Source of the DNA: Microbacterium sp. AK009
Lineage (GTDB): Bacteria > Actinomycetota > Actinomycetes > Actinomycetales > Microbacteriaceae
Length of the DNA stretch: 64,000 bases
Reading direction: 5' to 3'
NCBI RefSeq assembly: GCF_013410955.1
Contig: NZ_JACCCG010000001.1
Coordinates: 727,605 to 791,604 of the forward strand
Made by a program: the position numbers and the translations under genes
Notes under the pieces: model-generated
What the model was told of the DNA's origin: nothing
The model's database searches: none
Seen by the model: only the letters and a program-made list of their open reading frames with translations
Shown: piece after piece, positions 8,818 to 19,169 of the stretch
Layout: the number at the start of each line of letters is the position of its first letter
How positions within the stretch are numbered: the first letter of the stretch is position 1

Positions 8818-9477
8818 ATGGAGAGCAGCATCGTCGGCGTAGGGGTCGGTATCACCGATCGGTTCCGCTCGGTCGTCGAGGAGAAGGCGCCCCGGATCGA
8901 ACACCTCGCGCCGCGAGCCCAGCGCCTGGACGTCAAGGTCACGCATCGCACGTACCGCAACGGTCACGTCGAGGACCACACGGTGGAGCTCACCGTCACG
9001 GGCAAGGGCCCGATCGTGCGGGCCGAGGCGACCGATGCCGACAAGTTCACCGCCCTCGATCTCGCGGTCGACAAGCTCTGCGAGCAGTTGCGCCGCGCGA
9101 AGGACAAGCGGGTCGACGCGCGCAACCACCCGCGCGGGCCGAAGTTCGAAAAGGGCACGGGAGCACTCGAGGGGATCGACGTCGAACCCGCATCCGTCGA
9201 CGTGCTCCGTGCCGTCGCCACCGGCGAGGTGCCGATCGTGACCGGCGAGGCCGAGGAGGAGGACTACACCCCCGTCGTCATCCGCACGAAGGAGTTCGAG
9301 GCGGAATGGATGACCGTCGAGGATGCCGTGGACCGCATGGAACTGGTCGGACACGACTTCTTCCTCTTCATCGATGTCCGCACCGATCACCCGAGCGTGG
9401 TCTACCGCCGCAAGGGCTGGGACTACGGCGTGATCTCGCTGACCACGCAGGCGCAGCCGGCGCAGCTGGTCTCCTGA
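8818..9477 (+). CDS. hpf: long-form ribosome hibernation promoting factor
   Basis: 219 residues, the length of the long HPF class that makes 100S ribosome dimers on its own. The N-terminal S30AE domain (residues 3 to about 105) shows VVEEKAPRIEHLAPRAQRLDVKV spread over its first strands and a basic helix; the C-terminal dimerisation domain contains VIRTKEFEAEWMTVEDAV and DHPSVVYRRKGWDYGVI. It stores inactive ribosomes in stationary phase or hypoxia. The ATG at 8818 follows a near-consensus AAGGAGG. Order comF-hpf followed by secA matches mycobacteria. Confidence 0.95.
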   Translation: MESSIVGVGVGITDRFRSVVEEKAPRIEHLAPRAQRLDVKVTHRTYRNGHVEDHTVELTVTGKGPIVRAEATDADKFTALDLAVDKLCEQLRRAKDKRVDARNHPRGPKFEKGTGALEGIDVEPASVDVLRAVATGEVPIVTGEAEEEDYTPVVIRTKEFEAEWMTVEDAVDRMELVGHDFFLFIDVRTDHPSVVYRRKGWDYGVISLTTQAQPAQLVS

Positions 9478-9492
9478 CCCCTGACGAAGAAA

Positions 9493-9528
9493 CGGATGCC
9501 CCGGGCGAAGGTCAGCCCGGGGCATCCG
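9493..9528 (+). terminator. strong hairpin terminator after hpf
   Basis: A perfect 14-bp stem (CGGATGCCCCGGGC, 9493-9506, with its complement 9515-9528) and an 8-nt loop lie 16 nt after the hpf stop. The sequence just after it has only a short CTTT, which is normal for high-GC actinobacterial terminators. Confidence 0.8.
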
Positions 9529-10178
9529 CTCTTTCCGCGCCGCGCTCGTGCGGCGCCGCGGGTCATCTGGAGCCGGGTCGGTCCGGACACCGGCTGTCGC
9601 CGCCTTTCGCTCCCTGCCTCGACTCCCGGGCGCCGCGCGCCACTCGCTCGCCACCTCGCGTCTCGCGCGCCGCCGCCTTCCGGTCGCCACCTCGACTCCC
9701 GGCGCCGCCGCCTTCCGTTCGCCACCTCGACTCCCGGCGCCGCCGCCTTCCGGTCGCCACCTCGACTCCCGGCGCCGCCGCCTTCCGTTCGCTGCCCCGC
9801 CTCCCGGCGCCGCCGCCTTCCGCTCGCTGCCTCGCTTCCCGGGGATGTCGCAGAAGAGGCGCGCGTCGAGGGCCTCAGCGTCACCTTCTGGGACGCACTC
9901 CTCAGCGTGTCTCAGGAGAGGCGCAACGGGGGTGTCGTGGCGACATCAACTGAGACACCGAGATCCGCGCGGAGGCGGGGCGGCGGAGGGCGGGGCGACC
10001 GAGCGCGGCGCGGGCGGGGCGGGCGCGGGGGCGCGGCGGAGGGCGGGGCGACGGAGCGCGGCGCGGGCGCGGGGGCGCGTGCGCGGCGCGGGCGGCGCGG
10101 GCGCGCGGGCGCGGCGGAGGTCGTCGAGGGCGGAGCGGCCGGGGCGGCGGAGTGGGCGAGGCGAGCCCCGCAGTGCCG
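9529..10178. other. long non-coding, extremely GC-rich intergenic block
   Basis: No credible gene is seen between the hpf terminator and the stop of the leftward coiled-coil gene. The block holds the 35-bp array (9666-9840), an inverted pair GTGTCTCAG/CTGAGACAC at 9907-9915 and 9950-9958, and from about 9970 to 10150 a G-rich low-complexity stretch made of GGCGGAGGGCGGGGCGAC-type words that is nearly all G and C. Open frames here are long only because stop codons are rare in such sequence; their translations are Arg/Ala/Gly-rich with no domain. Confidence 0.7.
9666..9840. repeat. 35-bp tandem repeat array, about five units
   Basis: The word CCTTCC recurs at 9676, 9711, 9746, 9781 and 9816, exactly 35 bp apart. 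Each unit reads roughly CGCCGCCGCCTTCCGGTC then GCCACCTCGACTCCCGG; the central units are nearly identical and the outer ones have drifted, with a degenerate copy from about 9600. The units abut without spacers. The period is not a multiple of 3, so this is not a coding repeat. Confidence 0.85.
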
Positions 10179-11528
10179 TCAGTCGATGAACCCGTCGAGA
10201 AGGCTTCCGATCACGAGGCCGCCGAGGATCCCGCCCATCAGGCCGCTTCCCCCGCTGTTGCCGCGACCGCCGCCCCAGCCCCCGCCCCACTGGTCTGGAC
10301 CGTTCTGCGGGCGGGATGCGTCGATGTCGCGCTGGGCGAGCTGGAGGGCTTCGCTGGCGAGGTGCGCAACGCGCCGCGACATCGTCATGGCCTGCTCGCG
10401 GTGATCCTCGTCGATGTCGATGGCCGCGGAGGCGGAGGTTCCGAGATAGCGGTCGAGGTCGATGCGGATCCGCTCGGCCTCGGCGATCCGGGTGCGCGCG
10501 TCCGCGCCGATCCACCCGCGGTGGCCGGCGATGACATCGCGCGCGACGGCGAGCTGCCGGTCGGCGTCGTCGATCGAGTGCCGCACGTGCGCGATGTCGG
10601 GGATCGGCCGCGCTGCGCGCTCGCGCGCCTTGGCGACCGCCTCGTCGAGGGCGATGTTCGCCGCACGCAGGCGCGTCAGCTGCGCGAACGGATCGGTGTT
10701 GACGCCGGCGGCGGGAAGGGCGGCGAGGGCCGCCTGCAGCTCGCCCATCGCCTCGGCCACGCCCGCGGTCTGCGGTGCGGTGCGCGCCGCGATGAGGTCG
10801 CCGCGGGAGTCCTCCACGACCGCGGCGAGGGTCGACTCGGCCCGCAGCGCCTCGACCTCGAACGTCTCGACGGCGTCGATGAGGGTCTCGGCGCGGCGCA
10901 CCGCCTCGGTGCAGGCCTCGAGGGCGAGATTGGCCTGCTCCCGCTGGCCGGCCTCGCGGCGCCGCTCGGCGATGCCGGCGCTGTGCTCGGCGAACCCGAG
11001 GAGCTGCTCGGCCTCTGCCGGGTTGGCCTCGATCTGACGGAGGGCTTCGTCGGAGTAGCGGGCCCCCAGGCGCGTCACGGTCTCGCGGGCATGCGGCAGT
11101 CGCCCGCGCAGCCATCCGGCGTCGCGGCGGACACCGGCGATGATCTCCGGCGCCCGGCGTGCACGGGCGATCGGCTCCGCGAGCGCTTCGGTGCGGTCAT
11201 CCAGCAGCTCTTCGGCCCACTCGCACAGCTGCACGATCCGGGCGTTACGGGTGCGGAGCTCTTCGGGGGTGTCGGGGATCTCGTCGTGATTGAGCTGGTG
11301 GAGGTGGAAGGCCTCGCTCATGTGCGTGCGCACCGACTCCAGCGCCTCGCGGAGGTCGGCGGTGGGGCCGCCGCCGAGCTCGGCCTCAGCGAAAGCGAGC
11401 TCGTCGGTGGTGACGCGGATGCGCTCGTCGGTGGCGACCAGGGAAGACTGCGCCCGGCGGGCGAGATCGGCGTCCTGCGCCGCGAGTTCTTCGCGTTCCT
11501 TCTTGCGACTGCCCCAGAATCCGGCCAT
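10179..11528 (-). CDS. coiled-coil protein, soluble paralogue of the TPM-protein C-terminal half
   Basis: 449 residues with no signal peptide. It is almost wholly alpha-helical with many Ala, Glu and Arg heptads (about residues 10-380), then a Gly/Trp-rich linker (GGGWGGGRG) and a terminal glycine-zipper-like helix (GLMGGILGGLVIGSLLDG). The arrangement and words such as GADARTRIAEAE, ARDVI and EALQLAQRDIDA parallel the C-terminal region of the TPM protein at 58348-60342, so the two look like paralogues, one having lost or never had the TPM and membrane domains. Function is unknown; an envelope or PspA-related role is a guess. It is transcribed towards the repeat block. Confidence 0.7.
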   Translation of the reverse strand: MAGFWGSRKKEREELAAQDADLARRAQSSLVATDERIRVTTDELAFAEAELGGGPTADLREALESVRTHMSEAFHLHQLNHDEIPDTPEELRTRNARIVQLCEWAEELLDDRTEALAEPIARARRAPEIIAGVRRDAGWLRGRLPHARETVTRLGARYSDEALRQIEANPAEAEQLLGFAEHSAGIAERRREAGQREQANLALEACTEAVRRAETLIDAVETFEVEALRAESTLAAVVEDSRGDLIAARTAPQTAGVAEAMGELQAALAALPAAGVNTDPFAQLTRLRAANIALDEAVAKARERAARPIPDIAHVRHSIDDADRQLAVARDVIAGHRGWIGADARTRIAEAERIRIDLDRYLGTSASAAIDIDEDHREQAMTMSRRVAHLASEALQLAQRDIDASRPQNGPDQWGGGWGGGRGNSGGSGLMGGILGGLVIGSLLDGFID

Positions 11529-11629
11529 GGACCGATCCTACGGTTCCTGATCGGGCGGGCCGCTGGGCAACGGCTGGGGAACCCCATCCGGCAGGGAGGC
11601 TTCGCCCAGGGCGTAACCGGTCCCGGCGG

Positions 11630-12208
11630 TCAGGGCCGCGGCGGACGGCCTCGGCGCGGTCGCTGGATCGCCAGCGCCATGGCGAGCGCATGATCCGGAT
11701 GCCGGGCGATCACCGCCGCCGCATGATCGAGCCACCGCACCTCTGCCTCGAGCGCCTCGCGCCGGGCGGCGAGGACGAGGGTGCGCGGGAGGGCGCCGAC
11801 CCGTTCGGCGGCGCCGAGCTCGTCGCGCACCCGCGTCAGCTCCGACTCCGACGACCGACGCTGCCCGGCCAGCACATCGTCGACGTCGACCCCCGGAAGG
11901 CTCGCGGCGAGGACGACCTTCGCCGCGACATCCTCTTTTCCCGTACGCGCCCGGGGAGCGGGAGAGGCGAACCACTCCGCCACGGCGGCGGATCCCGCCG
12001 GAGTGATGCTCCAGTAGATGTGGCCCTGCGCATCCGGCTCGCCGCGGGCGACGAGGCCGTCGCGCTCGAGCCGCTCGAGGGTGCGGTAGATCTGGCCGAC
12101 GTTCAGCGGCTGCTCCGCGCCGGTTCGCCGTTCGTGCTCGGCACGCAGCTGGTAGCCGTAGCAGGCACCCTGGTCGAGGATCGCGAGGAGACTCTGCGGT
12201 ACCGACAT
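11630..12208 (-). CDS. PadR family transcriptional regulator
   Basis: 192 residues. The N-terminal winged helix is typical Pad[22 protein letters not shown] followed by [16 protein letters not shown] and the wing [12 protein letters not shown]-terminal helical region (Vir_C-like, about residues 95-180) supports dimerisation. PadR proteins repress nearby genes and often themselves. The ATG at 12206-12208 was preferred over longer frames because it begins exactly at the conserved helix and has a GA-rich leader GCGAGAGAC. The gene is divergent from secA, with a TATGCATA palindrome over its predicted -10 box. Confidence 0.9.
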   Translation of the reverse strand: MSVPQSLLAILDQGACYGYQLRAEHERRTGAEQPLNVGQIYRTLERLERDGLVARGEPDAQGHIYWSITPAGSAAVAEWFASPAPRARTGKEDVAAKVVLAASLPGVDVDDVLAGQRRSSESELTRVRDELGAAERVGALPRTLVLAARREALEAEVRWLDHAAAVIARHPDHALAMALAIQRPRRGRPPRP

Positions 12209-12240
12209 CCGTCTCTCGCTTTCGCTGCAGGTGCGGCTCG

Positions 12241-12253
12241 AGTATATGCATAC
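12241..12253 (-). promoter_or_regulatory. padR -10 box overlapped by TATGCATA palindrome (candidate operator)
   Basis: On the minus strand TATACT (12246-12241) fits a -10 hexamer about 33 nt before the padR start. The palindrome TATGCATA (12245-12252) overlaps it in an otherwise GC-rich gap. ATATGCA-type half-sites are known for the PadR-related AphA protein; autoregulation here is inferred. Confidence 0.5.
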
Positions 12254-12348
12254 CCGGCAACGTCTTCGCCGCTGTGGGCCTCGCCCAGCCCACGCCAAGG
12301 TCACGGGTGGATAACATGGGGAGGTTCGCCCGACAGTATGGAGATTTC

Positions 12349-15171
<2,823 letters not shown>

Positions 15172-15180
15172 CGCCGGCGG

Positions 15181-15195
15181 TCCACGGACCGTGGA
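15181..15195. promoter_or_regulatory. 15-bp palindrome between secA and the aminotransferase gene
   Basis: TCCACGG-A-CCGTGGA is a perfect 7-bp inverted repeat around a single base, 9 nt after the secA stop and 55 nt before the aminotransferase start. A 1-nt loop cannot form a good RNA hairpin, so a protein-binding site is more likely than a terminator. The regulator is unknown. Confidence 0.4.
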
Positions 15196-15249
15196 TTGGA
15201 CGGCTGCGGCGGTCGATGACGGCCCCTCCGCCGCCGCTATCCTGAACCG

Positions 15250-16476
15250 ATGACGCTCCTTCGCCCGCTCGACCAATCGCGCAAGCTCCGCGACGTCCTC
15301 TACGAGATCCGCGGTCAGGCACTGGTGGAGGCGCAGCGGCTGGAGGCCGAGGGCCACAACATCCTGAAGCTGAACACGGGCAACCCCGCCGCGTTCGGGT
15401 TCGACGCGCCTTACCAGATCGTCCGCGACATGATCGACGCGGTTCCGCACGCGCACGGATACAGCGACAGCCGCGGAATCATGTCCGCGCGCCTCGCGGT
15501 GGTGTACCGCTACGAGCAGACGCCGGGGTTCCCGCAGGTCGACCCCGACGACGTCTACCTCGGCAACGGTGTGTCCGAACTCATCACGATGACCATGCAG
15601 TCGCTCCTCGACGAGGGCGACGAGGTGCTCATCCCCGCGCCCGACTACCCGCTGTGGACCGCGATGACGAGCCTCGGCGGCGGAACGCCGGTGCACTACC
15701 ACTGCGACGAGTCATCGGGGTGGCAGCCCGACCTCGAGGACATCCGCGCCAAGATCACCGAGCGCACGAAGGCGATCGTCGTGATCAACCCCAACAACCC
15801 CACGGGGGCGGTATACACCCGCGAGGTGCTCGAGGGGATCGCCGACATCGCCCGCGAGCACTCGCTCCTGCTCCTTGCCGACGAGATCTACGATCGCATC
15901 CTCTTCGACGACGCCGAGCACATTCCCCTGGCGGTCGTCGCCCCCGATCTGCTCTGTCTCACCTTCAACGGGTTGAGCAAGACCTACCGGGTCGCGGGTT
16001 ACCGATCAGGTTGGCTCGTCATCACGGGTCCGAAGGACCACGCGTCGGGTTTCCTCGAGGGCATCACCCTGCTCGCCTCGACGAGGCTCTGCCCGAACGT
16101 CCCCGCACAGCACGCGGTGCAGGCGGCGCTCTCGGGCGTCCAGTCGATCGATGCGCTGATCGCACCGACCGGACGCCTGCACGAGCAGCGGGATGCGGCG
16201 TGGGAGGGGCTGGAGGCGATTCCCGGGGTGACCTGCGTGCGCCCGGCAGGTGCGCTGTACGCCTTTCCGAGGCTCGATCCCGACGTGTACGAGATCCGCG
16301 ATGACGCCAAGCTCGTCTACGACTTCCTCGTCGCCGAGCACGTCCTCCTCGTGCAGGGCACCGGGTTCAACTGGCCGACGCCCGACCACGTCCGCATCGT
16401 CACCCTGCCCGAGGCGCGGGTGTTGAGCGAAGCGATCGAGCGCCTCGGCAACTTCCTGTCGTCGTACCGCCAGTAG
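15250..16476 (+). CDS. alaA: PLP-dependent aminotransferase, AlaA-like (alanine/glutamate-pyruvate)
   Basis: 408 residues, class I/II fold. It is very close to E. coli AlaA along its length: DIRG-like start (YEIRGQALVEAQRLEAEG), NTGNPAAFGFDAP, YSDSRG, the substrate/PLP motif NPNNPTGAVY, and the PLP lysine in NGLSKTYRVAGYRSGW (Lys244). AlaA makes alanine from pyruvate and glutamate. The start lies 78 nt after secA with a palindrome in between, so it probably has its own control. Exact substrate preference cannot be read from sequence. Confidence 0.88.
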   Translation: MTLLRPLDQSRKLRDVLYEIRGQALVEAQRLEAEGHNILKLNTGNPAAFGFDAPYQIVRDMIDAVPHAHGYSDSRGIMSARLAVVYRYEQTPGFPQVDPDDVYLGNGVSELITMTMQSLLDEGDEVLIPAPDYPLWTAMTSLGGGTPVHYHCDESSGWQPDLEDIRAKITERTKAIVVINPNNPTGAVYTREVLEGIADIAREHSLLLLADEIYDRILFDDAEHIPLAVVAPDLLCLTFNGLSKTYRVAGYRSGWLVITGPKDHASGFLEGITLLASTRLCPNVPAQHAVQAALSGVQSIDALIAPTGRLHEQRDAAWEGLEAIPGVTCVRPAGALYAFPRLDPDVYEIRDDAKLVYDFLVAEHVLLVQGTGFNWPTPDHVRIVTLPEARVLSEAIERLGNFLSSYRQ

Positions 16477-16496
16477 GCCAGGCGTCCCGCATGCGG

Positions 16497-16522
16497 ACTC
16501 CGGGGGCGCGTGCGGCCGGAGT
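16497..16522 (+). terminator. possible terminator after the aminotransferase gene
   Basis: ACTCCGG (16497-16503) and CCGGAGT (16516-16522) form a 7-bp stem with a 12-nt loop, followed by GCCTTTCC, 21 nt after the stop codon. Confidence 0.4.
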
Positions 16523-16585
16523 GCCTTTCCTCGCGGAACCGTCAAGGCCCTCCCGGACCCGGATCGTGCTGCCTACCATGGCGAC

Positions 16586-16933
16586 ATGGCGATCGAGTTG
16601 AACGAACCTGCACTGCGCCACGCCCGTTCCCTCGTCCGGGACGGGAAGGTGGTCCGTGACGAACGAGACGACTGGTCGGAGGCGGCGCCGAGCGCCGACG
16701 ACGAGAACGCGTTCATCGACAAAGAGGGCTGGACGCAGTACTCGCACTGGCACCTCGGCATCGACAGGACGGAGAACAGCGAGACGAAGAAGGCCTACTC
16801 ATTCCCGTTCGGTGACTTCCGCCGCGTTCATCGGTCGGGAGTCATCTCCGGTGAGAGCCGGGCAGGACAGTACGACCACACCGAGATCCGCGACGCGCTG
16901 AAATCGCTCCTGGAGCTGATCGACGAGGGCTGA
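16586..16933 (+). CDS. conserved small hypothetical protein
   Basis: 115 residues, acidic and soluble, with no signal peptide or membrane segment. The central sequence YSHWHLGIDRTENSETKKAY resembles small actinobacterial proteins of unknown role; the composition (Asp/Glu/Arg-rich, few Ala runs) is that of a real protein rather than a shadow frame. The ATG follows CCATGGCGAC and there is only a weak purine stretch before it. It is convergent with the Rv3235-like gene, 12 nt from its stop. Confidence 0.7.
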   Translation: MAIELNEPALRHARSLVRDGKVVRDERDDWSEAAPSADDENAFIDKEGWTQYSHWHLGIDRTENSETKKAYSFPFGDFRRVHRSGVISGESRAGQYDHTEIRDALKSLLELIDEG

Positions 16934-16945
16934 CGATCGCCGGCG

Positions 16946-17386
16946 TCACAGCAGAGCGAGCGACGTCGTCCGCCAGCGGCCGTCCATACCCTCCAGCCGC
17001 ACGGCCACGGCCCGGGTGCGGGCCGGGCCCGCGACCACCACGACACCCTCCACGATGCCGTCGGCGGGCGAGGAGTGCCGGATGGTGAGGATCTGGTGCA
17101 CCGGGCGCTTGGCGGGGACGCCGCGGGCGCTCCGGGCTCGGGCTGCGAGATTCGCCCGCGTCAGGAGCTTGCGGTACGCGTCCTCCGTCAGCCAGCGGGC
17201 GAGCTGCTCAACCTCGCGCACGCCGGCGAAGACTTCGAGCACGCCCCGGGTGAGGTTCTCGATGAAGACCTGCGGATCGGGCAGCGCCTCGGTCGAGGTG
17301 CGCTGAGGCGCGAAGTACTCCGAAAGCTCTCGCGCACCCGTGGGTGGTTTGGGTGCACGGGCCGGAGCCGGCGGCGTCGGTGCCAT
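16946..17386 (-). CDS. Rv3235 family protein
   Basis: 146 residues. A Pro/Ala-rich N-terminus (residues 1-20) is followed by a compact domain with the family features GVREVEQLARWLTEDAYRKL and PVHQILTIRHSSP ending in GRWRTTSLALL. Rv3235-like proteins are small actinobacterial proteins without assigned function; the neighbourhood with secA, hpf and mtrAB is the one where the family is found in Mycobacterium. It is divergent from the gene at 17516 across a relatively AT-rich gap. Confidence 0.8.
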   Translation of the reverse strand: MAPTPPAPARAPKPPTGARELSEYFAPQRTSTEALPDPQVFIENLTRGVLEVFAGVREVEQLARWLTEDAYRKLLTRANLAARARSARGVPAKRPVHQILTIRHSSPADGIVEGVVVVAGPARTRAVAVRLEGMDGRWRTTSLALL

Positions 17387-17515
17387 CTCTCGCCAATCTC
17401 GTCAGGACATCGGTTGCCGAGAAGTACAACACACGGACAACTCTCAGAAAGAGCCCGCAGAGCCCCTGGGGATAAGTTCTCATCGACTCCTCACGTTCTG
17501 CTCTAACCTCACGAG

Positions 17516-18121
17516 GTGCAATGGGACCGCTTCTTCGATGATCTCGAAGACCAGCTCGCCTCCGAGTGGGAGGCCGAGCGCGCCGCTCTGGATACCGAGG
17601 CCGAGCGGCTGCGGCTGTCCCGTCTGGAGATGCGTCAGCGTCTGACGGCCCTGCAGGCGACGCCATCCGCCGCCGCGGTGTCGTGGGAGCTGAGCGACGG
17701 CTCTTCGTTGCGGTCCGACCTCGTCGGCGTCGGAGCCGACTGGGTGGCGCTGCGCGACGAAGCCCGGCGGATGGGGATCACCCTGGTTCCCCTTTCCGCG
17801 ATCGTCGGAATCGGGGTGAGCCAGGCCGACCTCCTCCGCACCGCGCGCGCCGACGGCGCCGCGCCCTCGGGCCTGGCGGGTCGGATGACCTTCGGCTTCG
17901 TCGTCCGTGATCTCGTGCGACGCCGCGCGGCGGTGGCGCTGCAGCTGTCATCCGGACGCGGGATGACGGGGACGATCGACCGGGCCGGAGCAGACCACCT
18001 GGACATCGCCCTCCACGATCCCGGCTCGCCGCGACGGACAGGCGAGGTGACGGGATACCGGATGGTGCCCTTCTCCGCTGTGGCATGGCTGCGGGCCGAG
18101 GAGGGGGTCAGCGTCCTCTGA
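17516..18121 (+). CDS. conserved actinobacterial protein of unknown function
   Basis: 201 residues from GTG at 17516. The N-terminus is a charged helix (residues 4-42, FFDDLEDQLASEWEAERAAL), followed by beta-rich segments (SWELSDGSSLRSDLVGVGADWVAL and a second similar one, LQLSSGRGMTGTIDRAGADHLDIAL), which look like two SH3/Sm-like half repeats. No enzyme motif is visible. A TAACCT -10-like hexamer at 17504-17509 would place the transcript start at or within a base of the GTG, suggesting a leaderless message. It converges on the small HTH gene. Confidence 0.75.
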   Translation: MQWDRFFDDLEDQLASEWEAERAALDTEAERLRLSRLEMRQRLTALQATPSAAAVSWELSDGSSLRSDLVGVGADWVALRDEARRMGITLVPLSAIVGIGVSQADLLRTARADGAAPSGLAGRMTFGFVVRDLVRRRAAVALQLSSGRGMTGTIDRAGADHLDIALHDPGSPRRTGEVTGYRMVPFSAVAWLRAEEGVSVL

Positions 18122-18134
18122 CGCCCGCGGCGCC

Positions 18135-18416
18135 TCAGTCGGGGTTGCGGACGAACCCGGTGCCCCACAGCTCGGGGAAGCTCGCCTCCTGCGACTGGTG
18201 CCACAGCGCGATCCGCCGCGCTTCTTCAGCCTGATCGTCGAGGTAGTCCGTGACGCTCTGCTCCTCCACACGCCAGCGGGCGGGCGATCCGACCCGGGCG
18301 CCGCGGAGTCGGCGCTCATGGACGAGCGCGATCACCTCGTCCACCGACACGCCCAGCACCTCGGCGACCTGCGCGGGTGCGAGCATGCGCACGTCGGCGG
18401 ACGGGGATTCGGGCAT
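18135..18416 (-). CDS. small helix-turn-helix protein (excisionase/BldC-like)
   Basis: 93 residues. The core MLAPAQVAEVLGVSVDEVIALVHERRLRGARVG followed by WRVEEQSVTDYLDDQ is the winged-helix pattern of excisionase/MerR-type DNA-binding domains, comparable in size to BldC. A Trp-rich C-terminal extension (ELWGTGFV) is unusual. There is no integrase nearby, so a chromosomal regulator is more likely than a phage excisionase. The ATG at 18414-18416 was chosen since residues further upstream in frame are low-complexity. It is divergent from the SAF gene and two DnaA boxes lie between them. Confidence 0.75.
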   Translation of the reverse strand: MPESPSADVRMLAPAQVAEVLGVSVDEVIALVHERRLRGARVGSPARWRVEEQSVTDYLDDQAEEARRIALWHQSQEASFPELWGTGFVRNPD

Positions 18417-18466
18417 GCCCCCATTATCGTCGTGGGCTCCCGCGTGCCGATGAGCCCGCGCGGCGC

Positions 18467-18491
18467 TGTGGATAACGGCGGCTGTGGATAA
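18467..18491. promoter_or_regulatory. two perfect DnaA boxes in direct repeat
   Basis: TGTGGATAA occurs at 18467-18475 and 18483-18491 (complement TTATCCACA, the consensus DnaA box), 16 bp apart in the same orientation and embedded in a direct repeat GCTGTGGATAACG. They lie between the divergent HTH gene (start 18416) and SAF gene (start 18531). Confidence 0.65.
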
Positions 18492-18530
18492 CGCGCGGGC
18501 CCGTTCGGCGGCCTGAGCGAACATGGCCTC

Positions 18531-19169
18531 ATGACCGCTGTGGACACCGGCCGCCGCCACCGCGCCTTCTGGGCCGACGCACGCTTCCTCCTCGGCATCC
18601 TGCTGATCGTGGCCTCCGTGGCCGGCGTCTGGTTCGTCGTCTCGGCTGCGCGGCAGACGGTGCCCGTCTTCGTCGCCGCTCGCACGATCGTCTCGGGGGA
18701 GGTCGTGTCGGCCGAGGACGTGCGCGTCGAAGAAGTGGCTCTTGGCGCGCTCGAAGGGGCGTACCTCGATCCCGCATCGTGGGAGGGGTCACTGGAGGAG
18801 GGGGTCGTGGCCACGCGCACCATCGCCTCCGACGAACTCGTCCCCCGCAGCGCCGTGGAGTCCGCCGACGCGGTGCGCACCACCACGGTCGTGCTCCGCA
18901 GCTCGGTCGATGTCCCGGCGGCGGTGGAGGCGGGATCGGTGGTCGAGGTGTGGGCGGCGCCGCTCGTGGAACCGGGCACCTACGACGTGCCGCGAATCCT
19001 CGTCGCGGACGCCACGGTCGCCTCCGTCACGCGTGACGACTCGATGATCGGCGGCGGCGCTGCGGCCCTGGAGATCGTCATCCCGCGCGCAGACGTCGCT
19101 GTCGTGCTCGAGGCCATGTCCGACGAATCCGCGCTCTCGGTCGTGCCGGCCGTCGGGGGCTCGCGATGA
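18531..19169 (+). CDS. SAF domain-containing membrane-anchored protein
   Basis: 212 residues. A single membrane helix at about residues 20-40 (LLGILLIVASVAGVWFVVSA) is followed by an SAF domain, PVFVAARTIVSGEVVSAEDVRVEEV, and a beta-rich C-terminal region. SAF domains of this kind occur in CpaB/RcpC proteins of Flp pilus systems and in related actinobacterial anchors. The stop overlaps the start of the CpaE-like gene as ATGA, so the two are a translationally coupled pair. No pilin, TadA or secretin genes are visible nearby, so the pair may act outside a pilus. Confidence 0.82.
   Translation: MTAVDTGRRHRAFWADARFLLGILLIVASVAGVWFVVSAARQTVPVFVAARTIVSGEVVSAEDVRVEEVALGALEGAYLDPASWEGSLEEGVVATRTIASDELVPRSAVESADAVRTTTVVLRSSVDVPAAVEAGSVVEVWAAPLVEPGTYDVPRILVADATVASVTRDDSMIGGGAAALEIVIPRADVAVVLEAMSDESALSVVPAVGGSR

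Noticed and set aside
9666..9840. CRISPR array
   Set aside because: Units abut with no unique spacers, period is 35 bp in total, and no cas genes are present.
18135..18416. Phage excisionase with an integrated element
   Set aside because: No integrase, attachment repeats or phage genes; flanks are conserved chromosomal genes.
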